Positions 15,251-23,920 of a stretch of DNA of 64,000 nucleotides are shown piece by piece (the stretch's first letter is position 1; each line of letters starts with the position of its first letter). A program made the position numbers and the translations under genes. The stretch covers positions 62,001-126,000 of the forward strand of contig NZ_FOWR01000014.1 of assembly GCF_900115495.1 (NCBI RefSeq), written 5' to 3'. Under the pieces are notes generated by a model. It was not told the origin of the DNA. It saw only the letters and a list, made by a program, of their open reading frames with translations, and ran no database searches. The DNA comes from Enterovibrio norvegicus DSM 15893 (GTDB taxonomy: Bacteria; Pseudomonadota; Gammaproteobacteria; Enterobacterales; Vibrionaceae).

Positions 15251-17829
15251 TGAAAACAACCAGCATCCGATTTCAGTTGATGTTAGCGTTGTTTGTTTTG
15301 CTCGCGCTCACCACCGGCATGGCGGCGGTGTCCATGTCGACGCTGTGGAAAAACCAAACCATTCTGGATACCGTTTCCAGCACCACACTCACAGACACCA
15401 ACACGGCGCTCAATTTGTCAGAGGGCGTGGCACAAATCGCCGCGATTGCGCCGTATGCCGCCAATTCTGTTCGGCCCATTTTGGTGCAGATCGAACGAAA
15501 GCACCTCGAAACACGGATTGACGAACTCAAGCGCCAAGCCTTGAGCCTGCATCAGAAAGAGTTTTCGGATGAGCTGTTGTCGCGGGTTTCGCAAGTCGAA
15601 ACCTTGATCTATCAACTGCTGGCAAATATCGAGAACGAGCTGTTTATTCGCGAAGATTTGCTGGCGAGCCAGTTTTCACTCGATCCCTATTTATCTTCCC
15701 AAACCGAATTGAACTTCATCGACGCCTTGTCTCAAGATCCGTCGTCCATCCCTGATGGGTGGATAACGTTCATCGAAGACGAACTCACTCAAACCTACCG
15801 TGCGGATTCTGTTGTGTTGCAACAACTGCTGCCAGTGCTTTCGTCACTGCGCCGCAGCAAGGTACAAATCCAAGCCCTTAAAGCAGAAAATGCCTTTTTA
15901 CTGTCGTCCATTCGCGCCCAATCAGACCGAATGGCAGCGTATGTACTTAACCTGGTGAAAACGCATCAGGCTGACGTTAAGCAGCAGCAAAAAGAGAGCC
16001 GTGAAGCCATTAACAGTGCCTCAGGAATAATGGTATTTATCTTGGTGATCTTTCTTGGCGGGGTGTATTACCTTTACCGATTCAACAGCAAGATGACCAA
16101 AGATTTATCTGCCGTCACCGATGAAATGTTAAGCCTTGCCATGGGTGAAACTAACATGACTGCGGCGCATATTCCTCGGCAAGATGAGATTGGGCAATTA
16201 GCGAAAGCCTTTCGTGCATTTCATCGCAATGCGTTGGATAAACAGCGCGTCACGGCGGATCTCAATAGACAAAACATCATGCTCGAAACCATTTTCAACC
16301 AGATGCAAGATGGCCTGAGCGCGTTTGATGGGAACAATCGCTTGCTGGTGTGGAATCAACGATACCCAATTTTGATGAAGCTCAACCCCGCCTTGTTAAC
16401 CCCAGGCATGCACCTGAACGACATTAAAGCACTGATAGCAAACACAGGACATGAAAACCGGTTGCCCGACCGATCTGTTGCGGAATACGACGACATGGCG
16501 GCAAATCGACACATCAAGCCCGTGGTGTTTGAACGTCATTTTGAAAACGGCACCATCATTGAGTTCAGCAGCCGCCCTATTCCGTCCGGCGGCTTTGTCA
16601 CGCTTTATCGAGACTTAACAGAACGCCGCAAGATAGAACAGCAACTCGTCCAATCGCAGAAAATGGAAACGTTAGGTCAATTAACGGGCGGGATTGCCCA
16701 CGATTTTAATAATCTACTCGCCGCACAAAAAGGCAATTTAGAGCTCATGGACATGACGGCCAGCCTTGATGATACCAATCGGCGTTATTTGAATCGCGCA
16801 CTGACGGTGACGGAAAAAGGCATTCAAATGGTGGAACGCTTGCTGGCCTTTAGCAGCAAACAAGCTTTGAACCCAAGTGCGGTCGTGATTGATGAATTGA
16901 TTGAAGAGATCCTCGATTTATTGGATTACACCGTGTCATCAGGTGAAGAGCTTCGTATCGAGCTTTCTACTGCGCCGTCGGCGGTGTACATAGACATAGG
17001 CGGCCTTGAAAATGCGCTATTGAATCTGGCACTTAACGCCAATGCGGCCATGGAAGGAAAAGGCACGTTAACCTTGAGTACAGGGCATTGCTGCTTGGTC
17101 GCGTCAAAACAAATGGCCGTTGCCATTGAGGTGCGAGACACAGGTAAAGGCATGGATAACGAGGTGTTGAATCGCGCCGTTGAGCCTTTCTTTACGACCA
17201 AAGAAAAAGGACAAGGCAGCGGCTTGGGTTTGAGCATGGTGTTTGGGTTTGTGCAGCAATCCGGCGGGGAATTATGCCTTTCATCCAGCCCTGAACAGGG
17301 TTCCTCAGTGGCTATTCTGTTGCCTCTTCATGAACGAGAGCACCCTTTGAGTCATGAAGAAACACATGGCGATGATGAGCGGAATAAAGCACACGACAAA
17401 GACGCGGTATTGTTGGCCAATGATCAGGCAGCCTTCATCGGAAAACGGGTGTTATTGGTGGAAGATGATGCGGATGTCGCTTCGCCACTCATTGAAATCC
17501 TCACACATTATGATCTGGATGTGTGCCCTGTTCGCAGTGCGGAAGAGGCACTCAATGTAATGCAAGATACACGCGATGAAAACAGTATCGATCTGGTTCT
17601 GAGCGACATTAACCTCGGTAGCACCCGCACTGGTGTTTGGTTGTATGAAGAGGTTTCAACACAATATCCACACGTGCCAGTGGTGCTCATGTCGGGGCTG
17701 CCCGCGCATGAACTCGAAATGCACTATATGCTCAAGCCACATTGGCCACTGCTTGCGAAACCTGTTTCCCGCCAACAATTGCTTCGCGCCCTCAGTATGC
17801 AAATAAAAAAGCACGTTGAATCGAATTAA
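15247..17829 (+). CDS. hybrid sensor histidine kinase with TorS-like sensor region
   Basis: The 860-residue kinase has two membrane helices (about residues 9-28 and 256-275) bracketing a long helical periplasmic domain, as in TorS-like kinases. HAMP-like and PAS segments (about 275-470) follow, then the dimerisation/phosphorylation helix with H485 in GGIAHDFNN, a HATPase domain (DTGKGM; GSGLGLSM) and a C-terminal receiver with D787. It has no Hpt domain of its own, so the receiver may feed back on H485 or need a separate Hpt protein. Co-operonic with the response regulator and followed by the FrcBCA-like importer and a second binding protein that could present the ligand. Confidence 0.9.
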   Translation: MMKTTSIRFQLMLALFVLLALTTGMAAVSMSTLWKNQTILDTVSSTTLTDTNTALNLSEGVAQIAAIAPYAANSVRPILVQIERKHLETRIDELKRQALSLHQKEFSDELLSRVSQVETLIYQLLANIENELFIREDLLASQFSLDPYLSSQTELNFIDALSQDPSSIPDGWITFIEDELTQTYRADSVVLQQLLPVLSSLRRSKVQIQALKAENAFLLSSIRAQSDRMAAYVLNLVKTHQADVKQQQKESREAINSASGIMVFILVIFLGGVYYLYRFNSKMTKDLSAVTDEMLSLAMGETNMTAAHIPRQDEIGQLAKAFRAFHRNALDKQRVTADLNRQNIMLETIFNQMQDGLSAFDGNNRLLVWNQRYPILMKLNPALLTPGMHLNDIKALIANTGHENRLPDRSVAEYDDMAANRHIKPVVFERHFENGTIIEFSSRPIPSGGFVTLYRDLTERRKIEQQLVQSQKMETLGQLTGGIAHDFNNLLAAQKGNLELMDMTASLDDTNRRYLNRALTVTEKGIQMVERLLAFSSKQALNPSAVVIDELIEEILDLLDYTVSSGEELRIELSTAPSAVYIDIGGLENALLNLALNANAAMEGKGTLTLSTGHCCLVASKQMAVAIEVRDTGKGMDNEVLNRAVEPFFTTKEKGQGSGLGLSMVFGFVQQSGGELCLSSSPEQGSSVAILLPLHEREHPLSHEETHGDDERNKAHDKDAVLLANDQAAFIGKRVLLVEDDADVASPLIEILTHYDLDVCPVRSAEEALNVMQDTRDENSIDLVLSDINLGSTRTGVWLYEEVSTQYPHVPVVLMSGLPAHELEMHYMLKPHWPLLAKPVSRQQLLRALSMQIKKHVESN

Positions 17830-18013
17830 CGTGCGCCTTTCTTAATGTAAACCCTATAAATATCATAACTTTATTCGCTTTATTTCAATTGTTAATGGTA
17901 ATTCTTCAACACTGAAACCGTTCATTCGTATTGCACTGTCATTCTCTCTATTACGGCATGGAGGATGCGACTTTCCTTCGAATTTAGCGTGTTACCGTAA
18001 TTGGAGAATAGAC

Positions 18014-19036
18014 ATGAAGTCTTTGTTTAAAACTACCCTTCTCGCAGCCATGATGGCGTCAGTCCCTTTCGCAAATGCACAAGCAGAAGACGTGCTTATC
18101 GGTCTTATCACGAAAACCAACACCAATCCCTTCTTCGTCAAAATGAAAGAAGGGGCGAATGCCAAAGCTGAAGCACTGGGGGCGAAAGTCAGTTCCTTTG
18201 CAGGACGCTACGACGGCGACACGGATTCACAAGTGCAAGCGATTGAAAACCTGATCGCGGCGGGCGCAAGCGGCATCCTGATTACGCCAAGCGACCCTGA
18301 TGCACTTGCCCCCGCAGTTAAACGTGCGCGAGATGCAGGCGTACTGGTCATCGCTTTGGATACCCCTTTTACGCCAGCAAGCATGGCAGACGCGACATTT
18401 GCCACAGATAACTTCCTAGCAGGCAAGCTGATCGGCGAATGGGCAAAAGCCAAAATGGGCGACAAAGCGGCAGACGCGAAAATCGCGCTCTTGGATTTGA
18501 GCACATCAAACATTTCTGTCGATGTGGAGCGTAACCAGGGCTTTTTGACGGGGTTCGGCATCGATGTGAAAAAGCCGAACATCATGCGTGATGAAAACGA
18601 CCCGCGTATTGTCGGCAATGACGTGACGCAAGGCTCGGAAGAAGGCGGACGCCGCGCCATGGAAAACCTGCTGCAAAAAGACCCAAGCATCAACCTTGTT
18701 TACACCATCAATGAGCCTGCCGCTGCGGGTGCGTATGAAGCGTTGAAAGCCGTTGGTAAAGAGAAAGAGGTGCTGATCGTGTCTGTAGATGGCGGTTGCC
18801 CTGGCGTTGCCAATGTGGGCGACGGCGTGATTGGTGCGACCTCTATGCAGTTCCCGCTTCAAATGGCAGCATTGGGCGTAGAAGCCGTGGTCGAGTTTTC
18901 TAAATCTGGCGTGAAACCTGGCGCGACACCCGGTAAAGCCTTCTTCGACACCGGTGTAGAACTCATTACTGATCAACCTGCTGATGGTGTTCCTTCTTCG
19001 ACATCAAACGAAGGCAAGTTGAAGTGCTGGGGCTAA
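18014..19036 (+). CDS. frcB: sugar ABC importer, substrate-binding protein (FrcB-like)
   Basis: The 340-residue periplasmic protein (signal peptide about residues 1-24) closely resembles FrcB, the fructose-binding protein described in rhizobia, including [53 protein letters not shown] and the terminal LKCWG. Ribose/fructose-type sugars are therefore the likely ligands. A hairpin at 19049 separates it from the permease gene and may hold back downstream expression. No fructokinase gene is next to the importer. Confidence 0.88.
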   Translation: MKSLFKTTLLAAMMASVPFANAQAEDVLIGLITKTNTNPFFVKMKEGANAKAEALGAKVSSFAGRYDGDTDSQVQAIENLIAAGASGILITPSDPDALAPAVKRARDAGVLVIALDTPFTPASMADATFATDNFLAGKLIGEWAKAKMGDKAADAKIALLDLSTSNISVDVERNQGFLTGFGIDVKKPNIMRDENDPRIVGNDVTQGSEEGGRRAMENLLQKDPSINLVYTINEPAAAGAYEALKAVGKEKEVLIVSVDGGCPGVANVGDGVIGATSMQFPLQMAALGVEAVVEFSKSGVKPGATPGKAFFDTGVELITDQPADGVPSSTSNEGKLKCWG

Positions 19037-19048
19037 GGTAACCCGCCA

Positions 19049-19102
19049 GCCCCCAAGCGCAGTTCTTGCACTCTGATGCCTTGGGGGCAATGCCTCCTTT
19101 TT
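19049..19102 (+). promoter_or_regulatory. intercistronic hairpin/attenuator in the sugar importer operon
   Basis: A perfect 9-bp stem (GCCCCCAAG/CTTGGGGGC) with a 22-base loop, then a short T-run, lies between the binding-protein and permease genes. Such structures usually keep binding protein more abundant than the membrane subunits. Confidence 0.7.
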
Positions 19103-19139
19103 ACATCTTTGTTTTTGGCCACTCTCTACAGGATTATTC

Positions 19140-20198
19140 ATGGGAACTTCACAAGGAAATGAAGACCAAGGTCAGCACCGTACCGCCGGTGAATCGCTAG
19201 GCGATCAATCTTTACCGCTCGGGCTTCGCATCCAACGTTATCTGCATAACCACCCTACTGCCGCCCCCATTTTGGTGCTATTGCTCGCCGTGACCGTGTT
19301 TTCTGCGTTGATCGGCGATCGCTTTTTCCACCCCTTTAACCTCTCTTTGGTTGTGCAGCAAGTCACCATCATTGGCATTATCGGCATCGCTCAAACCTTG
19401 ATCATCCTAACAGCAGGTATCGACTTGTCTGTCGGTGCCATCATGGTGCTGTCATCTGTGGTCATGGGACGCATGGCCATTGATTTTGGCCTGCCGCCTT
19501 CGGTGTCATTGTTGATTGGTATTGCAGTTGGTGCTGCCGCGGGTGCAGTGAACGGCTTTTTGGTGTCTCGGATCAAGCTGCCGCCTTTCATTGCCACACT
19601 GGGTACGTGGAATATCTTCTTTGCCCTCAACCTGTGGTATTCGAACAGCCAAACCATTCGCTCTCAAATCATCGCCAGCCAAGCACCGCTGTTGCAGTGG
19701 CTCGGCACCACCATCGACGTGTTCGGCGCACGGGTGACGTACAGTTCCCTTTTAATGTTGGCGCTCTTTGGCTTCGTTTGGTATTTGCTCAACTGGACAG
19801 CATGGGGCCGCCATGTGTATGCCGTGGGTGATGATGCGGATGCTGCCCGTTTAGCGGGTATTCGCGTGCGTCGCATCCAGCTCTCTGTTTACGTGCTCGC
19901 CGGTGTGATTTGTGCGATTGCTGCGTGGGCACTCATTGGGCGTATCGGCTCTATTAGCCCGCAATCCGGTTATACCGCCAACCTTGATTCCATTACGGCG
20001 GTGGTGATTGGTGGCACCAGTTTATTTGGCGGCCGCGGCTCGGTGCTGGGTACCTTAATCGGAGCATTGGTTGTAGGTGTGTTCAGAAATGGCTTGGCGC
20101 TGTTAAGCGTTGATGTGCTGTGGCAAGAATTCACTGTGGGGTTATTGATCATCATTGCGGTCAGCATTGACCAGTGGCTAAGGAAGGCGTCGTCATGA
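19140..20198 (+). CDS. frcC: sugar ABC importer, permease (FrcC-like)
   Basis: A 352-residue inner-membrane permease of the branched/ribose type, with about ten hydrophobic helices starting near residue 40. It includes the conserved LTAGIDLSVGAIM and VVIGGTSLFGGRGSVLGTLIGAL segments of the RbsC/FrcC family. The first 35 residues are hydrophilic and cytoplasmic. Its stop overlaps the ATPase start by ATGA. Confidence 0.92.
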   Translation: MGTSQGNEDQGQHRTAGESLGDQSLPLGLRIQRYLHNHPTAAPILVLLLAVTVFSALIGDRFFHPFNLSLVVQQVTIIGIIGIAQTLIILTAGIDLSVGAIMVLSSVVMGRMAIDFGLPPSVSLLIGIAVGAAAGAVNGFLVSRIKLPPFIATLGTWNIFFALNLWYSNSQTIRSQIIASQAPLLQWLGTTIDVFGARVTYSSLLMLALFGFVWYLLNWTAWGRHVYAVGDDADAARLAGIRVRRIQLSVYVLAGVICAIAAWALIGRIGSISPQSGYTANLDSITAVVIGGTSLFGGRGSVLGTLIGALVVGVFRNGLALLSVDVLWQEFTVGLLIIIAVSIDQWLRKASS

Positions 20199-20989
20199 CT
20201 GTAAATCAAGAGACAAATGTGACCCCCGTACTGCAAGCTCGAGGGTTAGTTAAGCGTTATGGCAGAGTAACGGCGCTAAATGGGTCTGATTTTGACCTGA
20301 TGCCGGGTGAGATCTTGGCGGTTATCGGCGACAACGGCGCAGGAAAATCCAGCTTGATAAAAGCGCTCTCCGGCGCAATCACACCGGACTCAGGCGAGAT
20401 CATGCTTGAGGGTAAACCGCTACGCTTCAGCAATCCGATGGAAGCGCGAGAGATCGGCATTGAAACCGTTTACCAAAACCTCGCTGTCGCACCCTCACTG
20501 AACATTGCGGATAACCTGTTTTTGGGGCGCGAACTCTTGTGCTCGGGCTTTCGCGGCAAATGGCTGCGCATGCTTGATAAGAAAGCCATGCGTGAAAAGG
20601 CCAAGAAACAGCTGACAGAGTTGGGCCTTTTGACGATTCAAGATATTACTCAGGCGGTGGAATCCTTGTCTGGCGGTCAGCGACAAGGCGTAGCAGTGGC
20701 GCGTTCGGCGTTGTTTGGCAGCAAAGTGGTGATCATGGACGAACCTACCGCTGCCCTTGGTGTGAATGAATCTCGCCGGGTTCTGAACCTGATCCAAGAA
20801 GTGCGTGCGAGAGGTTTGCCCGTGATCCTTATCAGCCATAACATGCCCCATGTGTTTGAAGTCGCGGATAGGATCCACGTTCATCGCTTGGGCAAGCGCA
20901 TCGACATTATTTCACCGCAAACGCATACTATGTCTGATGCCGTTGCCATCATGACAGGCGCAATGGCACCCAGCAGCGTGACGGCGTAA
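20195..20989 (+). CDS. frcA: sugar ABC importer, ATPase (FrcA-like)
   Basis: A 264-residue single-domain ATPase like FrcA, not the usual double-domain RbsA type. Walker A is at G45-S53 (GDNGAGKSS), followed by the LSGGQRQG signature and a VVIMDEPTAALG Walker B. The ATG at 20195 is preferred because AAGGAAGG precedes it and it overlaps the permease stop. Two copies would power the FrcC dimer. Confidence 0.92.
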   Translation: MTVNQETNVTPVLQARGLVKRYGRVTALNGSDFDLMPGEILAVIGDNGAGKSSLIKALSGAITPDSGEIMLEGKPLRFSNPMEAREIGIETVYQNLAVAPSLNIADNLFLGRELLCSGFRGKWLRMLDKKAMREKAKKQLTELGLLTIQDITQAVESLSGGQRQGVAVARSALFGSKVVIMDEPTAALGVNESRRVLNLIQEVRARGLPVILISHNMPHVFEVADRIHVHRLGKRIDIISPQTHTMSDAVAIMTGAMAPSSVTA

Positions 20990-21075
20990 CTTAATGGGCG
21001 AATGGATGTCGCCCTTGTCACTCGCTGGAAAAGACATGACTCGCGCATAAATATCAAAGAGATAAGGAAGCCAAC

Positions 21076-22035
21076 ATGAAGCACTTTTTAAACCGATTTG
21101 GCGTTTTCATTGCTTTCCTGTTGGCTTTCATGTCCCCTGCCCAAGCAACGTCGGAATCCATCACTACAGGGTTTTCTTTCAAAGAAAAAGTGACGGTCGG
21201 CATCAGCGTGTTTGACCTGAGTAACCCTTTTTTCGTCACCATGGTGCGAAGTATTCGCGATGAATTAACGGTGATTTATGGTGAGCCACCGCATTTGTTG
21301 GTGCGTTCAAGCGGCCATATGTTTGAGCGCCAAGAACGCCAATTGGCGGAGTTCATTGCGGAAGGTGCTGACATGATTTTCTTGGTGGCATCCGATGAGC
21401 ACCGACTGAAACCGACCATTCAACGCGCGATCAGCCAGAACATTCCCGTGATTGCCGTTGATGCACATGCCATGGGCTCGTCAGCCAGCATCACAACAGA
21501 CAATGTACAAGCGGGGGAAATTGCTTGCCAACGCTTAGCGGAACATCTTGATAATCAGGGCGACATCGTCATCTTGAATGGCCCTGCGGTTTCTTCCGTG
21601 ATTGAACGTGTTGAAGGCTGCAAACGCGCACTGTCAGGCACGGAAGTAAACATTCTTTCAGACGAATTAAACGCGACAGGCAGTTACGAAGGTGGGCTTG
21701 AAACCATGGCTTATGCGCTTCAAGCCTTTGAACGCATCGACGGTGTGTTCGCGATCAATGACCCTTCTGCACTGGGCGCGGAACAAGCGTTAAAACAAGC
21801 CGGGGCAGACGCGGTGTTGGTGTCCGTTGATGGCAGTCCAAAGGTGCGCGAAGCCCTTCAACAAAAACGCCAATGGTGGCTAGCAACCGCCACGCAATTT
21901 CCCGATAGAATGAGCCGTGAAGCGGTAAGAATTGGGCATCAAATTCGTAAGAATGGGGTGTTATCCAACACACATAAACTGATCCCCACCGAACTCATCG
22001 ACAATCAAAACGTTCATCAATTTGTGAGGTGGTAA
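21076..22035 (+). CDS. second periplasmic sugar-binding protein, possible sensor partner (TorT-like)
   Basis: The 319-residue protein has a signal peptide (about residues 1-24) and a type I periplasmic-binding fold (VTVGISVFDLSNPFFVTMV; IPVIAVDAHA; VDGSPKVREALQQ). It is clearly diverged from the FrcB-like protein. Its position in a cluster that also encodes a TorS-like hybrid kinase suggests a TorT-type role, binding ligand and signalling to the kinase, rather than transport. A second importer receptor is the alternative. AAGGAAG precedes the ATG. Confidence 0.8.
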   Translation: MKHFLNRFGVFIAFLLAFMSPAQATSESITTGFSFKEKVTVGISVFDLSNPFFVTMVRSIRDELTVIYGEPPHLLVRSSGHMFERQERQLAEFIAEGADMIFLVASDEHRLKPTIQRAISQNIPVIAVDAHAMGSSASITTDNVQAGEIACQRLAEHLDNQGDIVILNGPAVSSVIERVEGCKRALSGTEVNILSDELNATGSYEGGLETMAYALQAFERIDGVFAINDPSALGAEQALKQAGADAVLVSVDGSPKVREALQQKRQWWLATATQFPDRMSREAVRIGHQIRKNGVLSNTHKLIPTELIDNQNVHQFVRW

Positions 22036-22128
22036 AGGGTGAAGAATTGCTTGGGATGAAAAGACGCTGCCCAAGTGTGGGGGAATGGAATAGAGCAGAA
22101 AAATTGGAATACAGCGCGTGTACTTCCC

Positions 22129-22590
22129 CTAACGCATCATGCGTTTTAAGCGACTATCGTAATAGAAATCACGCTCATCGATGATTTTAATGGCGCGGCT
22201 TTCTGGGTGCATAGGGTTAATCAGGAAGTTGTATTCGCTAGCAATAATGGCGGAAGGAAGCTGGATCACGGGCGTGCTCATGCTTTGTAGCCAGTCTGTA
22301 CCATAACGTCGCGATACATCCGCATCCGGCACGGCATCCCACCCTTCAGGCAGTTCTTTTTCGCTCACGCGAATCATGGCAATGTCATCAGGAATATAGA
22401 TGGTCATCATCACCAACTGCGGCATTTGCACTGGGCTTTCATGCACGAAACGTTCGAGCGCTGACAATGAACGCGAGCCTGCAGTATACAGAATCGGCTG
22501 GCCTTTCTGGTGCCAACGCCCTGAACCAAACATGCCGCCTGTTCCCGTTAAATCGGCGTAGCGTTTTACGGAAAGGCGGAATACTTCCAT
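22129..22590 (-). CDS. RES-domain toxin of a ParS/RES toxin-antitoxin pair
   Basis: The 153-residue protein has RES-family landmarks: FRLSVKRYADLTGTGG, GSGRWHQKGQPILYTA and SALERFVH. These supply the arginine, tyrosine and glutamate of the NAD-binding pocket. RES toxins degrade NAD+ or ADP-ribosylate a target. The ATG at 22590 overlaps the antitoxin stop (TAATG), giving translational coupling. The frame extends 41 codons upstream inside the antitoxin gene, which is not the likely start. Confidence 0.88.
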   Translation of the reverse strand: MEVFRLSVKRYADLTGTGGMFGSGRWHQKGQPILYTAGSRSLSALERFVHESPVQMPQLVMMTIYIPDDIAMIRVSEKELPEGWDAVPDADVSRRYGTDWLQSMSTPVIQLPSAIIASEYNFLINPMHPESRAIKIIDERDFYYDSRLKRMMR

Positions 22591-23012
22591 TATGCGGTCA
22601 TGCCATGCATGAGGCGGTTCAGGATGGTTTCGACATATTGAATGCCGGTGTTGGTATCCAAGTAATCCACGGCGGCTTTCCCACCGAACGCCACTTGCGG
22701 CGTTTTCAACCAATCCAACGCAACAGGACGGCTCCCGTAGTAATCGACTGCTAAATCAACGACTCGGCGGATTGCTAAGGTTTTTTCGGATTGAGAAGGC
22801 GTGAGTAAGTCAGTATCACTTTTACGCTGTAAACTGCGCGGGCTTAAACCAATCAGGCCTACCCATTCGCCGCTGCTCATGGCCATGTCTTTCATGACTT
22901 TGCGTGCGTGCTTCACTGACAAACCGTGTCGGATGATATCTAACTCGGTGTCTTGGTTGATCACTTGCCCTTTTTTTACTAGGCCAAGCGAAACTAGCTG
23001 TTCTGCATACAT
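22590..23012 (-). CDS. Xre/MbcA/ParS-type antitoxin (DUF2384)
   Basis: The 140-residue protein has an N-terminal helix-turn-helix-like region (LSVKHARKVMKDMAMSSGE) and a C-terminal DUF2384 toxin-binding domain (RRVVDLAVDYYGSRPVALDWLKTPQVAFGG in part). The ATG at 23012 is chosen because GGAGGT lies 6 bases upstream. It should neutralise the RES toxin and repress the pair through the direct repeats upstream. Confidence 0.88.
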   Translation of the reverse strand: MYAEQLVSLGLVKKGQVINQDTELDIIRHGLSVKHARKVMKDMAMSSGEWVGLIGLSPRSLQRKSDTDLLTPSQSEKTLAIRRVVDLAVDYYGSRPVALDWLKTPQVAFGGKAAVDYLDTNTGIQYVETILNRLMHGMTA

Positions 23013-23045
23013 ACACACCTCCACATACCAATGGTTAAATTATGG

Positions 23046-23080
23046 GCGCCATTTGTCGCATTGTAAAGCGTCATTTGTCG
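23046..23080 (-). promoter_or_regulatory. direct-repeat operator of the toxin-antitoxin pair
   Basis: GCGCCATTTGTCG (23046-23058) and GCGTCATTTGTCG (23068-23080) match at 12 of 13 positions and are 22 bases apart, about two helical turns. They lie just upstream of the antitoxin start, as expected for autoregulation. Confidence 0.6.
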
Positions 23081-23221
23081 TACACCTACTTTCAAGGGCC
23101 TACCGTATTTCAAGAACACGCCTTACTCCAAGAGCACAACCTATCTCAGTTGCGCTGCCTTTTCGTACCCGACGTTTTCTTCAGAACAACAACGATGCCA
23201 TAGCGATGCGGGTGACAGAAC

Positions 23222-23695
23222 TTACAATGGAAGACGAGAACGTTTCTTTACTTGCCCAAACGCGAAGCTGGATTCAATGGCTGCGATGTTTGACAGCGGC
23301 GTGAGCTCTCGTCGTATAAAGCGTTCATAGGTTTTGAGTGACTCACTCACCACATGCAGCAAGTAATCATGCGTGCCTGTCATGAGGTAACACTCGAGCA
23401 CTTCATCCATGTGATTGATCAGGGATTCAAACTTGCGCATGTTCCCTTCTGTCGGCTTTTCGAGCTTTACTGACACAAACACGTTGATAGCCAAACCACA
23501 CATGTCTTGGTCTACGTGCGCGTGATACCCAGTGATGATGCCTTTCTTTTCTAATGCGCGAACGCGCCGCAAGCAGGGTGACGGCGAGAGTGAGATGCGA
23601 TCAGAGAGTTCTTGATTGGTTAAGCGCCCTTCGATCTGAAGCTCATCAAGGATTTTCTTGTCGATACCGTCTAACCCATTAAGAGGATGCGTCAT
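23222..23695 (-). CDS. Lrp/AsnC family transcriptional regulator
   Basis: The 157-residue protein has an N-terminal winged helix (LDGIDKKILDELQIEGRLTN; LSPSPCLRRVRALEKKGII) and a C-terminal RAM ligand-binding domain (about 70-145). It is divergent from the PLP enzyme at 23921 and probably controls it in response to an amino acid. GGGAG precedes the ATG. Confidence 0.92.
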   Translation of the reverse strand: MTHPLNGLDGIDKKILDELQIEGRLTNQELSDRISLSPSPCLRRVRALEKKGIITGYHAHVDQDMCGLAINVFVSVKLEKPTEGNMRKFESLINHMDEVLECYLMTGTHDYLLHVVSESLKTYERFIRRELTPLSNIAAIESSFAFGQVKKRSRLPL

Positions 23696-23803
23696 ATATT
23701 CATTCTCCCTTGTCTTAACCTGTCCCTTTCAATGCCTCAATCGCCTGATGCATTAAGGGGGATACACCTAACGGTAGTAGATATAGCGCAATGTGTTTAG
23801 AAA

Positions 23804-23820
23804 TTGGCAGAAAGTGCCAA
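23804..23820. promoter_or_regulatory. palindromic operator candidate
   Basis: A perfect inverted repeat, TTGGCA-GAAAG-TGCCAA, lies between the divergent lrp-like and PLP-enzyme genes, about 100 bases before the latter. It may be the regulator's site. Confidence 0.45.
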
Positions 23821-23920
23821 CTGGTCAGGAAAATCAAGCAGAATTAGCAATGATTCACCCTCCACCCTTAACTAACTTGAAGGTATGCCTGTCGATTTTT
23901 CAACGTTAAGGGATCTAGCC

